Shown here: positions 28,419-37,490 of the stretch, piece after piece
Numbering within the stretch: the stretch's first letter is position 1
How the letters are laid out: each line of letters starts with the position of its first letter
Assembly (NCBI RefSeq): GCF_003688405.1
Contig: NZ_REFC01000012.1
Span: 848,415 to 912,414 of the forward strand
From: Ulvibacter antarcticus
GTDB taxonomy: Bacteria; Bacteroidota; Bacteroidia; Flavobacteriales; Flavobacteriaceae
Direction: 5' to 3'
Length of the DNA stretch: 64,000 bases
Notes under the pieces: model-generated
Databases searched by the model: none
Told to the model about the DNA's origin: nothing
The model's input: the letters and a program-made list of their open reading frames with translations, nothing else
Translations under genes and position numbers: made by a program

Positions 28419-29849
28419 ATGAGTAAAACTGCCGAATCGGTTTGGAACAATTGTTTGTCCTTTATTGAAGATAACATAACTTCTCAGGCCTACAAAACTT
28501 GGTTCGAACCAATAAAAGCGGTGAAGTTATCAGACAATGCTCTTAGTATTCAGGTACCCAGTAAATTTTTCTACGAATGGCTTGAAGAACATTACGTTAA
28601 ATTATTAAAAGTCGCGCTTACCAAAGAAATTGGAACAACGGCTAAGTTGGTATATGTCATCAAGATGGAAAACACTTATGGCAACAAACAACCATTTACT
28701 GAAAGAATTCCAAGTTCAAATCGAAGCAACACTCAAGCATCTCAGGAAGTTGATGTTCCTTTAAAAAATAAAAGTCCGGAGTTAAAGAATCCTTTTGTGA
28801 TCCCGGGAATTCGAAATGTAAAGATCGAATCACAATTAAATCCGAATTATAACTTTGATAATTTCCTAGAAGGTGAGTCTAATCGCTTGGCTCGTTCTGC
28901 AGGATTAGCAGTTGCTAACAAACCAGGAGGTACTTCTTTTAATCCATTGTTGATATTTGGAGGCGTCGGTTTAGGTAAGACACACCTAGGTCATGCCATT
29001 GGTGTAGAAATAAAAGACAAATACCCAGAGAAAACAGTATTATACATTTCTGCCGAAAAATTTACCCAACAATATATTGAGTCTGTTAAAAAGAATAACA
29101 GAAATGACTTTATCCATTTCTATCAAATTATCGATGTTCTTATCGTAGACGACATCCAACTACTTTCGGGTAAAGCTGGAACTCAGGATGTATTCTTCCA
29201 TATTTTTAACCATTTACATCAAAATGGAAAGCAGGTTATACTTACCAGCGACAAGGCTCCTGTTGATATGATCGATATTGAGCAACGATTGCTTTCCCGT
29301 TTTAAATGGGGACTTTCCGCAGAGCTTAATCATCCGGATTACGATACGCGCGTTGCTATCATTAAGAACAAGTTGTATCGCGATGGCGTTGAAATGCCTG
29401 AAGATATTGTCGAATTTTTAGCTAACAACATTAAGACAAATATTAGAGAATTGGAAGGTGCTATCATTTCATTGATCGCCCATTCGTCCTTTAATAAACG
29501 TGAAATAACTATTGAACTTGCCAAAAAGATTGTCGACAATTATGTGAAACACACCAAGCGTGAAGTTTCTATAGATTATATACAAAAGGTGGTAAGTGAT
29601 TATTTCCAAATGGATGTTGATACTTTGCAATCCAAAACACGAAAGAGGCATATTGTACAGGCGAGGCAGTTGGCGATGTTTTTCGCAAAAAAATTCACCA
29701 AAGCTTCATTGGCTTCAATTGGCTCTCAAATCGGACAACGCGATCATGCTACCGTGTTACACGCCTGCAAAACAGTCGATAATCTTTCTACTACCGATAA
29801 ACAATTCAGAAAATACGTAGAAGACCTTAACAAGAAGCTGACGCTATAA
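28419..29849 (+). CDS. dnaA: Chromosomal replication initiator DnaA
   Basis: DnaA opens the replication origin. The 476-residue protein has domain I (WNNCLSFIEDNITSQAYKTWFEP), a variable linker (about 88-130), AAA+ domain III with Walker A GGVGLGKTH (181-189) and Walker B IVDDIQLL (242-249), the arginine-finger region QRLLSRFKWGL, and domain IV with the DNA-binding signature RDHATVLHACKTV near 443. The ATG at 28419 gives a standard N-terminus. The next gene, a phosphatase, starts 49 nt downstream. Confidence 0.99.
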   Translation: MSKTAESVWNNCLSFIEDNITSQAYKTWFEPIKAVKLSDNALSIQVPSKFFYEWLEEHYVKLLKVALTKEIGTTAKLVYVIKMENTYGNKQPFTERIPSSNRSNTQASQEVDVPLKNKSPELKNPFVIPGIRNVKIESQLNPNYNFDNFLEGESNRLARSAGLAVANKPGGTSFNPLLIFGGVGLGKTHLGHAIGVEIKDKYPEKTVLYISAEKFTQQYIESVKKNNRNDFIHFYQIIDVLIVDDIQLLSGKAGTQDVFFHIFNHLHQNGKQVILTSDKAPVDMIDIEQRLLSRFKWGLSAELNHPDYDTRVAIIKNKLYRDGVEMPEDIVEFLANNIKTNIRELEGAIISLIAHSSFNKREITIELAKKIVDNYVKHTKREVSIDYIQKVVSDYFQMDVDTLQSKTRKRHIVQARQLAMFFAKKFTKASLASIGSQIGQRDHATVLHACKTVDNLSTTDKQFRKYVEDLNKKLTL

Positions 29850-29886
29850 TTTTCTTTTCTTCGGAATTACTTCTGAAATAATTTCC

Positions 29887-29894
29887 TATTTTTA
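29887..29894 (+). promoter_or_regulatory. -7 box TATTTTTA next to the phosphatase start
   Basis: TATTTTTA (one mismatch to TAnnTTTG) ends 3 nt before the ATG at 29898, in the short gap after dnaA. Confidence 0.4.
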
Positions 29895-29897
29895 AAT

Positions 29898-30356
29898 ATG
29901 CAAACAAAAATACTCATGGTATGCCTTGGCAATATCTGCCGCTCTCCATTGGCTGAAGGTATACTGAAATCGAAGGTTGATTCTTCAAAAATTCAAGTGA
30001 ATTCTGCAGGAACAGGACATTGGCATGTTGGCAATGCTCCTGATCCAAGAAGCATTGCAGTCGCTAAAAAAAATGGCCTTGATATTACAGACCAGCGAGG
30101 AAGACTGTTTATTGCCAGTGATTTCGACACCTACAATCATATTTACGTCATGGATAGCTCCAATATGGAAAATGTCCTTGCATTTGCAAAAACAAAAGCA
30201 CATCGTCAAAAAGTTACAATGATCTTAGAAACCATTTTCCCGGGAGAGAAAGTGGATGTCCCGGATCCTTACTATGGTGGTAATATGGGTTTCGACAATG
30301 TTTTTAAAATGTTGGATGAGGCCTGTGATGTGATTGCAGCCTCTTATATAAATTAA
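29898..30356 (+). CDS. Low-molecular-weight protein-tyrosine phosphatase
   Basis: The 152-residue protein has the phosphatase P-loop CLGNICRS, with nucleophile Cys9 and Arg15 (CX5R), close to the N-terminus, and the general-acid Asp in VPDPYYGG near 121-128. It should dephosphorylate phosphotyrosine in proteins; in bacteria such enzymes often oppose BY-kinases in polysaccharide export, but none is nearby. The dehydrogenase gene follows by 19 nt. Confidence 0.94.
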   Translation: MQTKILMVCLGNICRSPLAEGILKSKVDSSKIQVNSAGTGHWHVGNAPDPRSIAVAKKNGLDITDQRGRLFIASDFDTYNHIYVMDSSNMENVLAFAKTKAHRQKVTMILETIFPGEKVDVPDPYYGGNMGFDNVFKMLDEACDVIAASYIN

Positions 30357-30375
30357 AATGATATTTCCGAATACT

Positions 30376-31755
30376 ATGAAAAAATTATTTACACTCTTAA
30401 TTGCGCTTTTACCACTCAACATATCAACCGGGCAAAATATCGAATTTGAACTCGTTAATGACAACTTATATAAACCTCTTGCATTAACACATGCTAATGA
30501 TGATCGATTATTTGTTGTTGAGCAAACGGGATTAATAAAGATTATTTATCAGGATGGCACTCTTGAGCCTATTCCTTTTTTAAACATTGCCAGTATAATT
30601 ACCTCTCAAGGCGAACAAGGCTTATTAGGCCTGGCCTTTCACCCGAACTATATCACAAACGGCTATTTTTTTGTAAATTATTCCGATCTTAATGGGCACA
30701 ATCAGATATCAAGGTATTCTGTAGACCCAGTTAATCCAAACCTAGCTAATCCAAATTCAGAGTTACCCCTTCTCTTAATCGAACAACCAGGAAATGCCCA
30801 TAATGGTGGATCACTGGCCTTCGGCCCTGATGATTATCTCTATATCTCTTCAGGCGATGGCGGTAGTAGCTTCAATGCACAAAAACTTGATATTTTATTG
30901 GGTAAATTATTAAGAATAGATATAGACAATCCTTCTGGAGGAAAGAATTATGGGATTCCTTCCGATAATCCATTTGCAGGAAGTACCACAAGTAAAGAAG
31001 AAATTTGGGCCTATGGTTTGCGAAATCCTTGGAAATTTTCTTTTGACTTTGACGAGAATAATCTCTGGATTGGAGATGTTGGTCTGTTAGATTGGGAGGA
31101 AATAAATAAAGTTGGTATAACGGAAGCTGGGTTAAATTATGGCTGGCGTTGCTGGGAAGGCAATCATCCGGCTTATACATCTGGCTCTTGTCCTCCAATA
31201 AATGAAGTCACTTTTCCCATTGCTGAATATCCTCATGGTAATGGTGTTTGCGCTGTAACCGGAGGTTACGTTTATAGAGGATCGCAATACCCTTCTATAC
31301 AAGGAGTCTATTTTTTCGCTGATTATTGCAGTGGAGTGATTGGAACTATTGACCAAAACAATACGGTTACATATTATGAGAGCTTAATTGGTTCTATTGG
31401 TAGCTTCGGAACTGATGTTAATGGAGAATTATATATTTTACAAACTAGAATAAATCCGAATGGTGCCGTTTTAAAGTTGAAAGGAGATACTTTAGGAGTA
31501 TACGACAATTTTGATTCAAATTCCCTTTCTATTACCCCTAATCCCGCTTCTGAAATGGTTGCATTTCAATCTCAAAAAGAATTAATAAATTCTATCACGA
31601 TCTACGATCTAAGAGGGACTGTACTAATAAACGAAGAAAACTTAAATACTTCCGAGAAAACTATAGCTATTGAAGCTCTTCAAAACGGAATGTATTTGGT
31701 GCAGACCAAAACCGAAACTGGTAAGCTCCATAATTCAAAACTAATCATCGAGTAA
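30376..31755 (+). CDS. Secreted glucose/sorbosone-type dehydrogenase with T9SS sorting domain (copy 1)
   Basis: The start chosen is ATG at 30376 because it begins a signal peptide (MKKLFTLLIALLPLNISTGQ); an ATG at 30358 would add six unlikely residues. The body is a six-bladed beta-propeller of the PQQ-dependent sugar dehydrogenase family, with GEQGLLGLAFHPNY, NAHNGGSLAFGPDDYLYIS, EEIWAYGLRNPWKFSFD and NYGWRCWEGNHPAY. The last ~75 residues (ITPNPASEMVAF ... GMYLVQTK) are a T9SS sorting domain, so the protein is exported. It may oxidise sugars at the surface with PQQ; cofactor binding is inferred. Copy 2 lies 82 bp downstream. Confidence 0.9.
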   Translation: MKKLFTLLIALLPLNISTGQNIEFELVNDNLYKPLALTHANDDRLFVVEQTGLIKIIYQDGTLEPIPFLNIASIITSQGEQGLLGLAFHPNYITNGYFFVNYSDLNGHNQISRYSVDPVNPNLANPNSELPLLLIEQPGNAHNGGSLAFGPDDYLYISSGDGGSSFNAQKLDILLGKLLRIDIDNPSGGKNYGIPSDNPFAGSTTSKEEIWAYGLRNPWKFSFDFDENNLWIGDVGLLDWEEINKVGITEAGLNYGWRCWEGNHPAYTSGSCPPINEVTFPIAEYPHGNGVCAVTGGYVYRGSQYPSIQGVYFFADYCSGVIGTIDQNNTVTYYESLIGSIGSFGTDVNGELYILQTRINPNGAVLKLKGDTLGVYDNFDSNSLSITPNPASEMVAFQSQKELINSITIYDLRGTVLINEENLNTSEKTIAIEALQNGMYLVQTKTETGKLHNSKLIIE

Positions 31756-31837
31756 AGCTATCCAAAAAAGTTAAAAAAGCACTGCGCTTTATATATCTGT
31801 AGGTTTTCACTACATTAGTAAGCCTAATAAATCTACT

Positions 31838-33217
31838 ATGAAAAATCTCCTTTTCTCGCTGTTCTTTATATTTTTTTCGTTTACTATTTCAGCACAAGAT
31901 ATTGACATTGAACTAATTACAAGCGGTTTCAGTAATCCGATAGACATCCAGAATGCAGGTGATGATCGATTATTCATCGCTGAACAAGGAGGACGAATAA
32001 AAATATTAAATCCCGATGGTACCGTAAACCCTACTCCATTCTTAAATATTTCAACCTTAGTTTCAGGTGGAAGTGAACAAGGCCTACTCGGACTTGCGTT
32101 TCACCCCGATTACGCTTCCAATGGTTATTTCTTTGTGAACTACACCAAAACAAATGGAGATACACGAATCGCGAGATATACAGTAGATCCTTCCGATCCG
32201 GATGTTGTTTTAGCGGGTTCTCAACTTACAATTATTGAATACGATCAGCCATTTGGTAATCATAATGGAGGGGGTATCGCATTTGGCCCCGACGGTTATT
32301 TATACATTGCAACTGGAGATGGTGGTAGCGGTGGAGATCCTGGAAATCGAGCTCAAAACACCACGCTACTTCTTGGAAAATTACTACGTTTAAATATTGA
32401 CATCCCTGCCGGAGGAAATAATTACTCCATTCCCGCAGACAATCCATTCTTTGGTTCTTCTTCTCAAGCTCAGGAAATTTGGGCATATGGTCTTCGTAAT
32501 CCCTGGCGATTTTCTTTCGATAGTGAAAACGGCGATCTTTGGATAGGTGATGTTGGTCAGGGGGATTGGGAAGAAATTGATAAAGCCGGACTTACCGAGG
32601 CAGGAATTAATTATGGTTGGCGATGTTATGAAGGTAATATGCCTTATAATACCACTGGATGTCCTCCTGTTGGAGATCTAACATTTCCTATAGCCGAATA
32701 TTCTTCGGGACCCGGATCACCTCATTGTTCAATCACAGGAGGAATTGTGTACCGAGGAACTGCGCAACCAACTTTAATAGGTCATTATTTCTTTGGTGAT
32801 GTTTGTAGCGGCATGATAGGATCGATTGCTCCAGATGGCACATTAACCGATCATGGTACTTTTGGCGGCTCATGGGTAGGTTTTGGGGTTGATATCAATC
32901 AGGAGTTATATGTGTTATCTCATGGTGGAAATTTCAATCGTGTAGTAGAAGTCGTAGTAGCAGGAGTTTCAGATTTTGATACTGCTCAAATCACAATGGT
33001 TCCTAATCCTGCTTCGGAAGTGATTGCAATTTCAATAGAAAATGACCGAATTCAATCGATACGAATTACTGATATGAAAGGAAGCACTTTGTTTTCCGAA
33101 GATAAATTAACTTCAGAAAAAGACATAAACATAGGTGGTTACGAGTCTGGACTTTATCTTGTAAATATTGTCACAGAAAACGGAAATTCTACAACAAAAA
33201 AACTACTTATAGAGTAA
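31838..33217 (+). CDS. Secreted glucose/sorbosone-type dehydrogenase with T9SS sorting domain (copy 2)
   Basis: The 459-residue paralog of the preceding protein has a signal peptide (MKNLLFSLFFIFFSFTISAQ). It shares SEQGLLGLAFHPDY, NHNGGGIAFGPDGYLYIAT, QEIWAYGLRNPWRFSFD and INYGWRCYEGNMPYN, and has a C-terminal T9SS domain (VPNPASEVIAI ... GLYLVNIV). Both copies keep the His in the H(N)GG motif that corresponds to the active-site region of the family. The pair is probably an old tandem duplication, since they differ throughout. RsmI-like gene follows by 7 nt. Confidence 0.9.
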   Translation: MKNLLFSLFFIFFSFTISAQDIDIELITSGFSNPIDIQNAGDDRLFIAEQGGRIKILNPDGTVNPTPFLNISTLVSGGSEQGLLGLAFHPDYASNGYFFVNYTKTNGDTRIARYTVDPSDPDVVLAGSQLTIIEYDQPFGNHNGGGIAFGPDGYLYIATGDGGSGGDPGNRAQNTTLLLGKLLRLNIDIPAGGNNYSIPADNPFFGSSSQAQEIWAYGLRNPWRFSFDSENGDLWIGDVGQGDWEEIDKAGLTEAGINYGWRCYEGNMPYNTTGCPPVGDLTFPIAEYSSGPGSPHCSITGGIVYRGTAQPTLIGHYFFGDVCSGMIGSIAPDGTLTDHGTFGGSWVGFGVDINQELYVLSHGGNFNRVVEVVVAGVSDFDTAQITMVPNPASEVIAISIENDRIQSIRITDMKGSTLFSEDKLTSEKDINIGGYESGLYLVNIVTENGNSTTKKLLIE

Positions 33218-33224
33218 ATAAAAT

Positions 33225-33938
33225 ATGCAGCAACCAAAAGGTAATTTATATTTAATCCCTTGTACATTAGGTGATACTCCTCCCTTAGAAGTGTTGCCTT
33301 TGTTAGTTAAAAAAGCCATTGAACACATTAATCATTATGTGGTTGAACATGAAAAAAATGCAAGAAGATTTATAAAAAATATCGATTCGAAAAAAAATCA
33401 GACGGATCTCGTGATGAGTGAAATAAACAAATTCACTAATGCCGACGATATTCCTCAGATGTTAGAACCTTGCTTACAAGGTTTTGATTTGGGTGTGATT
33501 TCAGATGCAGGTTGCCCGGGAATCGCAGATCCAGGTGCTGCTGTGGTTCAGGAAGCACATCGACAAGGCATAAAAGTAGTTCCTTTGGTAGGGCCATCCT
33601 CTATTTTACTAGCAATGATGGCAAGTGGTTTTAATGGTCAGAATTTCGCTTTTAACGGCTATTTACCCATCGATAAAGGAGAACGGAAAACAACCATAAA
33701 ACGTCTTGAGAAATTATCTTCAGAATACGACCAGTCACAATCCTTTATAGAAACACCCTACCGAAACAATCAACTATTAGAAAGCCTATTGCGTACCTTA
33801 AATCCGGATACGATGTTGTGTGTTGCCTGCGATATTACGTTGCCTTCAGAATATATAAAAACGGCAAGTGCGGCAGATTGGAAAAAAATAAAGGTGGACC
33901 TTCATAAAAGACCCACCTTATTTATTATCCAAAAGTAG
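33225..33938 (+). CDS. RsmI-like SAM-dependent methyltransferase (tetrapyrrole methylase fold)
   Basis: The 237-residue protein has the tetrapyrrole methylase fold: NLYLIPCTLGD at the N-terminus, VISDAGCPGIADPGAAVV (the GMP-like motif of RsmI) near 84-101, and VVPLVGPSSILLAMMASG near 112-129. Relatives methylate 16S rRNA C1402; this shorter, divergent Bacteroidetes branch is often present beside a true RsmI, so its substrate is uncertain. An AAGGTGG/CCACCTT stem (33891-33919) within its last codons may terminate transcription in both directions. Confidence 0.85.
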   Translation: MQQPKGNLYLIPCTLGDTPPLEVLPLLVKKAIEHINHYVVEHEKNARRFIKNIDSKKNQTDLVMSEINKFTNADDIPQMLEPCLQGFDLGVISDAGCPGIADPGAAVVQEAHRQGIKVVPLVGPSSILLAMMASGFNGQNFAFNGYLPIDKGERKTTIKRLEKLSSEYDQSQSFIETPYRNNQLLESLLRTLNPDTMLCVACDITLPSEYIKTASAADWKKIKVDLHKRPTLFIIQK

Positions 33939-33942
33939 TTAA

Positions 33943-34584
33943 TTACAATACCTTCGCTTTCTTATTAGGAACGATAAAAGAAGTATCGTAGCCTGAGAAT
34001 TTTCTCAAATAATACTGTACGCTTACTCCATTTGCATCTTCGAAGATCTCTGCTCCTGCGCTTCTTAAAAATTTCTTGACGTTTCCTGCGCCGGCAAGAT
34101 GTGCAGCTGCAAGGATTCCCGATTCGGTCACTTTTACTCCATTAACGTATCTTCCTGTGAATCTTTTGATGTCTCTTCTTAATATCCACTTATTACGCTC
34201 AGTGTTTGCTTTGAAAGCCTTTTCCTGTAATTCGGCATCTTCCATGAAAGAATCTGAATTATTGATTCCAATCATTTTCAAGGTATTTTTGGAGAACTGA
34301 TATTTCCCCATATAACCATACTGATTCACAATCTCATAATCCCCTCTTGATTCTTTAAAACCCAAGGCCTCTTTAAATCCAACATAAGTCTTTCCCAGGT
34401 ATAAGTTGTATTGAGGCAATACTTCTATAGGCATTAATTCCTCATCCTGATTAGGAACATGATAGAAATACGCCATACCATGCGTCTTATAGTCTGATAA
34501 GTCAACTTTTTTGAAAGAAAAACTCGATGCAACTAATACAGTTACAATGACTACTAATGATACTTGTAAAATATTTTTTTTCAT
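33943..34584 (-). CDS. Exported lysozyme-like (putative transglycosylase) protein
   Basis: The 213-residue protein has an N-terminal signal or anchor (KNILQVSLVVIVTVLVASSFSF). A lysozyme-fold core follows: FKESRGDYEIVNQYGYMGKYQFS, with a candidate catalytic Glu in ESRGD, then GILAAAHLAGAGNVKKFL, as in SLT-type transglycosylases. It probably cleaves peptidoglycan in the periplasm; no LysM domain is seen. It converges with the RsmI-like gene, only 4 nt apart. Confidence 0.75.
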   Translation of the reverse strand: MKKNILQVSLVVIVTVLVASSFSFKKVDLSDYKTHGMAYFYHVPNQDEELMPIEVLPQYNLYLGKTYVGFKEALGFKESRGDYEIVNQYGYMGKYQFSKNTLKMIGINNSDSFMEDAELQEKAFKANTERNKWILRRDIKRFTGRYVNGVKVTESGILAAAHLAGAGNVKKFLRSAGAEIFEDANGVSVQYYLRKFSGYDTSFIVPNKKAKVL

Positions 34585-34945
34585 TACTTTAAAAATTCAA
34601 GTGAGAAAATTCACACTTCATTTTCAGCGCGCAAAAATACAACTTTTATTTTAAATCTGATAATCAGACTGTTAATAAATGTTAAAATGGGGAATACACT
34701 AAACCTTGAATGCATTTTCCTACAAATTATTTGGCTAATGTAAGAATGAAAAGTGATTGATTTTGAAGTCATTAACAAAATTTAACCACAGAGTTATGAA
34801 CAATTTAACGATTGCAACATACTGTATTTCAGTTTAATAGGCTGTAAACTGCAGTATTACTCGAAAAATTCATTTTGGGAGAATTGTGTAAGAATTGACT
34901 ACATACAAGTTTAACCATCGAAATAAGTTAGAAATATCATGATTT
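34585..34945. other. 361-bp gene-free interval upstream of the lysozyme-like gene
   Basis: The right edge of the lysozyme-like gene has a TATTTTTG box on the minus strand (34632-34639), about 48 nt upstream of its ATG. Further out lie GTTAATAAATGTTAA (34671-34685) and a two-part hairpin, ATACTG/CAGTTT with AAACTG/CAGTAT, at 34819-34857. I find no gene or tRNA here. Confidence 0.6.
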
Positions 34946-35989
34946 CTATCTATTCACTCCATTGGCATTTACCCAACGTACATACTCCTGTTTATTGCGG
35001 TTGTGCTGCGCCAAAGTCTTGGCGAATTTATGATAGCCAAAATTAGTCACATCGGCTACAAAGAAGATATAGTCGTGATTTTCATGGTTTAACACACCGT
35101 CAATAGAAGATATATCCGGCATACTGATGGGTCCGGGAGGCACCCCTGTATATTTATAAGTATTATATGGCGAATCAATTTCAAGATCAACATATAGCAC
35201 TCTTTTTATAATCTGATCAAAATTGTTTTCACTTAATTTCTTGGCGTAGATAACGGTAGGATCTGCTTGCAATAACATCCCTTTTTTAAGTCGATTAGTA
35301 TACACTCCTGCAACTCTGGGGCGCTCATCAGCTTTTGCAGTTTCCTTCTGAACAATAGCCGCCAGTGATATAACTTCTGTATGCGTAAGCCCTAATTCCT
35401 TTGCTTTCTGATCACGCTCAGCAGTCCAAAATGCCTTGTATTCTTTTAGCATACGATCTCTAAAACCTTCAGTGGTTGTGTTCCAGTATAATTCATATGT
35501 ATTTGGAATGTACACCGACATTGCAGTAGCATTATTAAGTCCTGCTTCTTTCAGAAATGCGGGGTCACGCATCGCTTCGAGCAACGACAGACTATCTGGC
35601 TCTATTTGTCCGGCTAATTGTCCTGCAAGGTTTTCAAGTCGTTCCTGATTATTAAATTTTACGAAAATTGGAATATTCTTACTTCTTATGGTGTTGATAA
35701 TATCATTATTATTCATCCCCTTCTCTATAATGTAATGCCCGGATTTGATATTAGACGCATAGCCCTTTTTATTCGCCACTTTTTCAAATGAACTCATATT
35801 ATCTAACAGAGGTTCCAATTCTTCGCGAACATCACTAAAACTGGCTCCCGTAGGAATATAAACATGTGCTTCTTCATTATTAAAAGCCGTATTCGGACTA
35901 AAAATATTAGTGTAAATATAAAAGGCGAAACCTCCCATAATCACTAATCCGATAAGAGCAACAGCCCACAAAATTTTCTTTATATACAT
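34946..35989 (-). CDS. mltG: Endolytic peptidoglycan transglycosylase MltG
   Basis: MltG cuts nascent glycan strands in the periplasm and limits their length. The 347-residue protein has an N-terminal membrane anchor (about 5-29), a LysM-like region, and the YceG catalytic core with the Glu in IVQKETAKADERP, followed by GVYTNRLKKGMLLQADPTV. Near the C-terminus is the conserved SPYNTYKYTGVPPGPI. It starts 37 nt after the GNAT gene in the dapF-GNAT-mltG run. Confidence 0.95.
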   Translation of the reverse strand: MYIKKILWAVALIGLVIMGGFAFYIYTNIFSPNTAFNNEEAHVYIPTGASFSDVREELEPLLDNMSSFEKVANKKGYASNIKSGHYIIEKGMNNNDIINTIRSKNIPIFVKFNNQERLENLAGQLAGQIEPDSLSLLEAMRDPAFLKEAGLNNATAMSVYIPNTYELYWNTTTEGFRDRMLKEYKAFWTAERDQKAKELGLTHTEVISLAAIVQKETAKADERPRVAGVYTNRLKKGMLLQADPTVIYAKKLSENNFDQIIKRVLYVDLEIDSPYNTYKYTGVPPGPISMPDISSIDGVLNHENHDYIFFVADVTNFGYHKFAKTLAQHNRNKQEYVRWVNANGVNR

Positions 35990-36026
35990 CTTTACTTTTT
36001 ATGCTTTCTATTTGATAATTGTAAAA

Positions 36027-36554
36027 TTAAGATTGAATTCGCTGAAACAGCAGTTCGTTTTTAAATTTCCCTTCGGAAAAAATCCAGTCTTTTTTGCTTC
36101 CGGAGAGTTCAAAACCTGCCTTCTTAAAAAGCTCAATACTTGCAATGTTTTCTTCCGAAATATTTGCATAGATCTGATGCACATCTAAATGTTTGAAAGC
36201 ATAATTACTAATTAATTCCAATGTTTCCGAAGCATATCCATTACCTCTATCCGCTTCAGATAAAATAATGATTCCAAGTCCGACCCTTTTGTGCTTAGGT
36301 TCAAAATCGAACAAATCTATAAACCCTAAAGCTCTTTCTTCCGAAGCTAAACAAATTACTAATCGCAATTGTCGTACTTCATATATATCACGCAATGAAT
36401 TTTCAAGATATTGCTTTAAAACAAATTTCGAATAGGGTGTTGTGGTATTACTTATTTCCCAAATGTTTTCATCATTCTCTAAATTGTAAAGAAATTCGAG
36501 ATCGCTCTCTTCCAATGCTCGAAGTATAATGTTATCGCCCGTTAATGTTAACAT
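36027..36554 (-). CDS. GNAT N-acetyltransferase, RimJ/RimL type
   Basis: The 175-residue protein starts LTGDNIILRALEESDLEFL, typical of the RimJ/RimL branch, and has the acetyl-CoA loop EADRGNGYASETLELI followed by LDVHQIYANISEENIASIELFKKAGF. It may acetylate a protein N-terminus or small molecule; the substrate is unknown. Its start overlaps the end of dapF by 7 nt. Confidence 0.88.
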   Translation of the reverse strand: MLTLTGDNIILRALEESDLEFLYNLENDENIWEISNTTTPYSKFVLKQYLENSLRDIYEVRQLRLVICLASEERALGFIDLFDFEPKHKRVGLGIIILSEADRGNGYASETLELISNYAFKHLDVHQIYANISEENIASIELFKKAGFELSGSKKDWIFSEGKFKNELLFQRIQS

Positions 36555-37324
36555 GTCCAGATTCCTTTAAATACAAATGAAGCAGGACCTTCAAGATAAA
36601 TATCTGTAAATCCTGTTGCCTGCTTTTTAAAACGCACTGTTAAAACGCCACCAGGAGTTTGCAGCGTCACCTTATTAGAAGTTGTTTTTCCGGTTTCGAA
36701 CATAGCCAGAGCTACAGCCGTAACTCCAGTGCCGCATGACAAGGTTTCGGCTTCAACACCACGTTCATAGGTACGTACTGAAAAAATATCATTTCCCAAA
36801 GCTTGTACAAAGTTCACGTTCGCTCCTTCCTTTCCATAAATAGAATTCCTAATATTAGCTCCTTCATAATCCACATCGAATGTGTCGAGTTGAGACACGA
36901 TCTGCACGTGATGAGGGGATCCTGTATCTAAAAACGTACAGTTTTCAGAAAGAGAGATTCTAGATACGTCGGCCATTTTTAGAGAAACATTCATCCCTTG
37001 AATTGACGCCTCATGTAGTCCGTCTACAGCTTCAAATTTCGCAGTTATATCCACAATGCCAAGTTGTTTTGCAAATTGAGAGATACATCGTCCTCCGTTA
37101 CCGCACATGGAACTTAAATTCCCGTCGGAATTATAATACACCATATTAAAGTCCAGGTCCGGGTGATTTTCAAGTAGAATAAGACCGTCGGCACCTATGC
37201 CAAACCTTCGGTCGCATATTTTAGCCACCAGTTCGGTATTGTTTTTGATAAAAATACCTTGACGATTATCGATCATTACGAAATCATTTCCCGTTCCCTG
37301 ATATTTAAAAAATGGTATTTCCAT
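36548..37324 (-). CDS. dapF: Diaminopimelate epimerase
   Basis: DapF converts LL- to meso-diaminopimelate for lysine and peptidoglycan. The start is ATG at 37324 (MEIPFFKYQGTGNDFVMID); a GTG two codons upstream lies within the promoter box and is rejected. The two catalytic cysteines are in SMCGNGGRC and ETLSCGTGVTA, and substrate-binding GREANVN-like KEGANVNF is present. Length is about 258 residues, slightly short but normal for the phylum. It heads the dapF-GNAT-mltG run. Confidence 0.96.
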   Translation of the reverse strand: MEIPFFKYQGTGNDFVMIDNRQGIFIKNNTELVAKICDRRFGIGADGLILLENHPDLDFNMVYYNSDGNLSSMCGNGGRCISQFAKQLGIVDITAKFEAVDGLHEASIQGMNVSLKMADVSRISLSENCTFLDTGSPHHVQIVSQLDTFDVDYEGANIRNSIYGKEGANVNFVQALGNDIFSVRTYERGVEAETLSCGTGVTAVALAMFETGKTTSNKVTLQTPGGVLTVRFKKQATGFTDIYLEGPASFVFKGIWTC

Positions 37325-37329
37325 GAGCA

Positions 37330-37337
37330 CAAAGGTA
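37330..37337 (-). promoter_or_regulatory. -7 box TACCTTTG next to the dapF start
   Basis: The minus strand reads TACCTTTG, a perfect TAnnTTTG box, ending 5 nt before the ATG at 37324. This box occupies the alternative GTG, which supports the ATG as the true start. Confidence 0.6.
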
Positions 37338-37490
37338 TAAAAAGCCGACTCGAGTTAAAATGTTTTTTTTAACTAAACAGTGACGATCTATCTCGTTAAT
37401 GCTTAGTGTTAAATGAGCGTTAAAGTTGAAATTTCAAGGAAATAATTTCGTCTTATAATTGTTACAATATATGAATCTAAATATTTACTT

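Noticed and set aside
37325..37330. GTG start two codons upstream of the dapF ATG
   Set aside because: It lies in the -7 promoter box.
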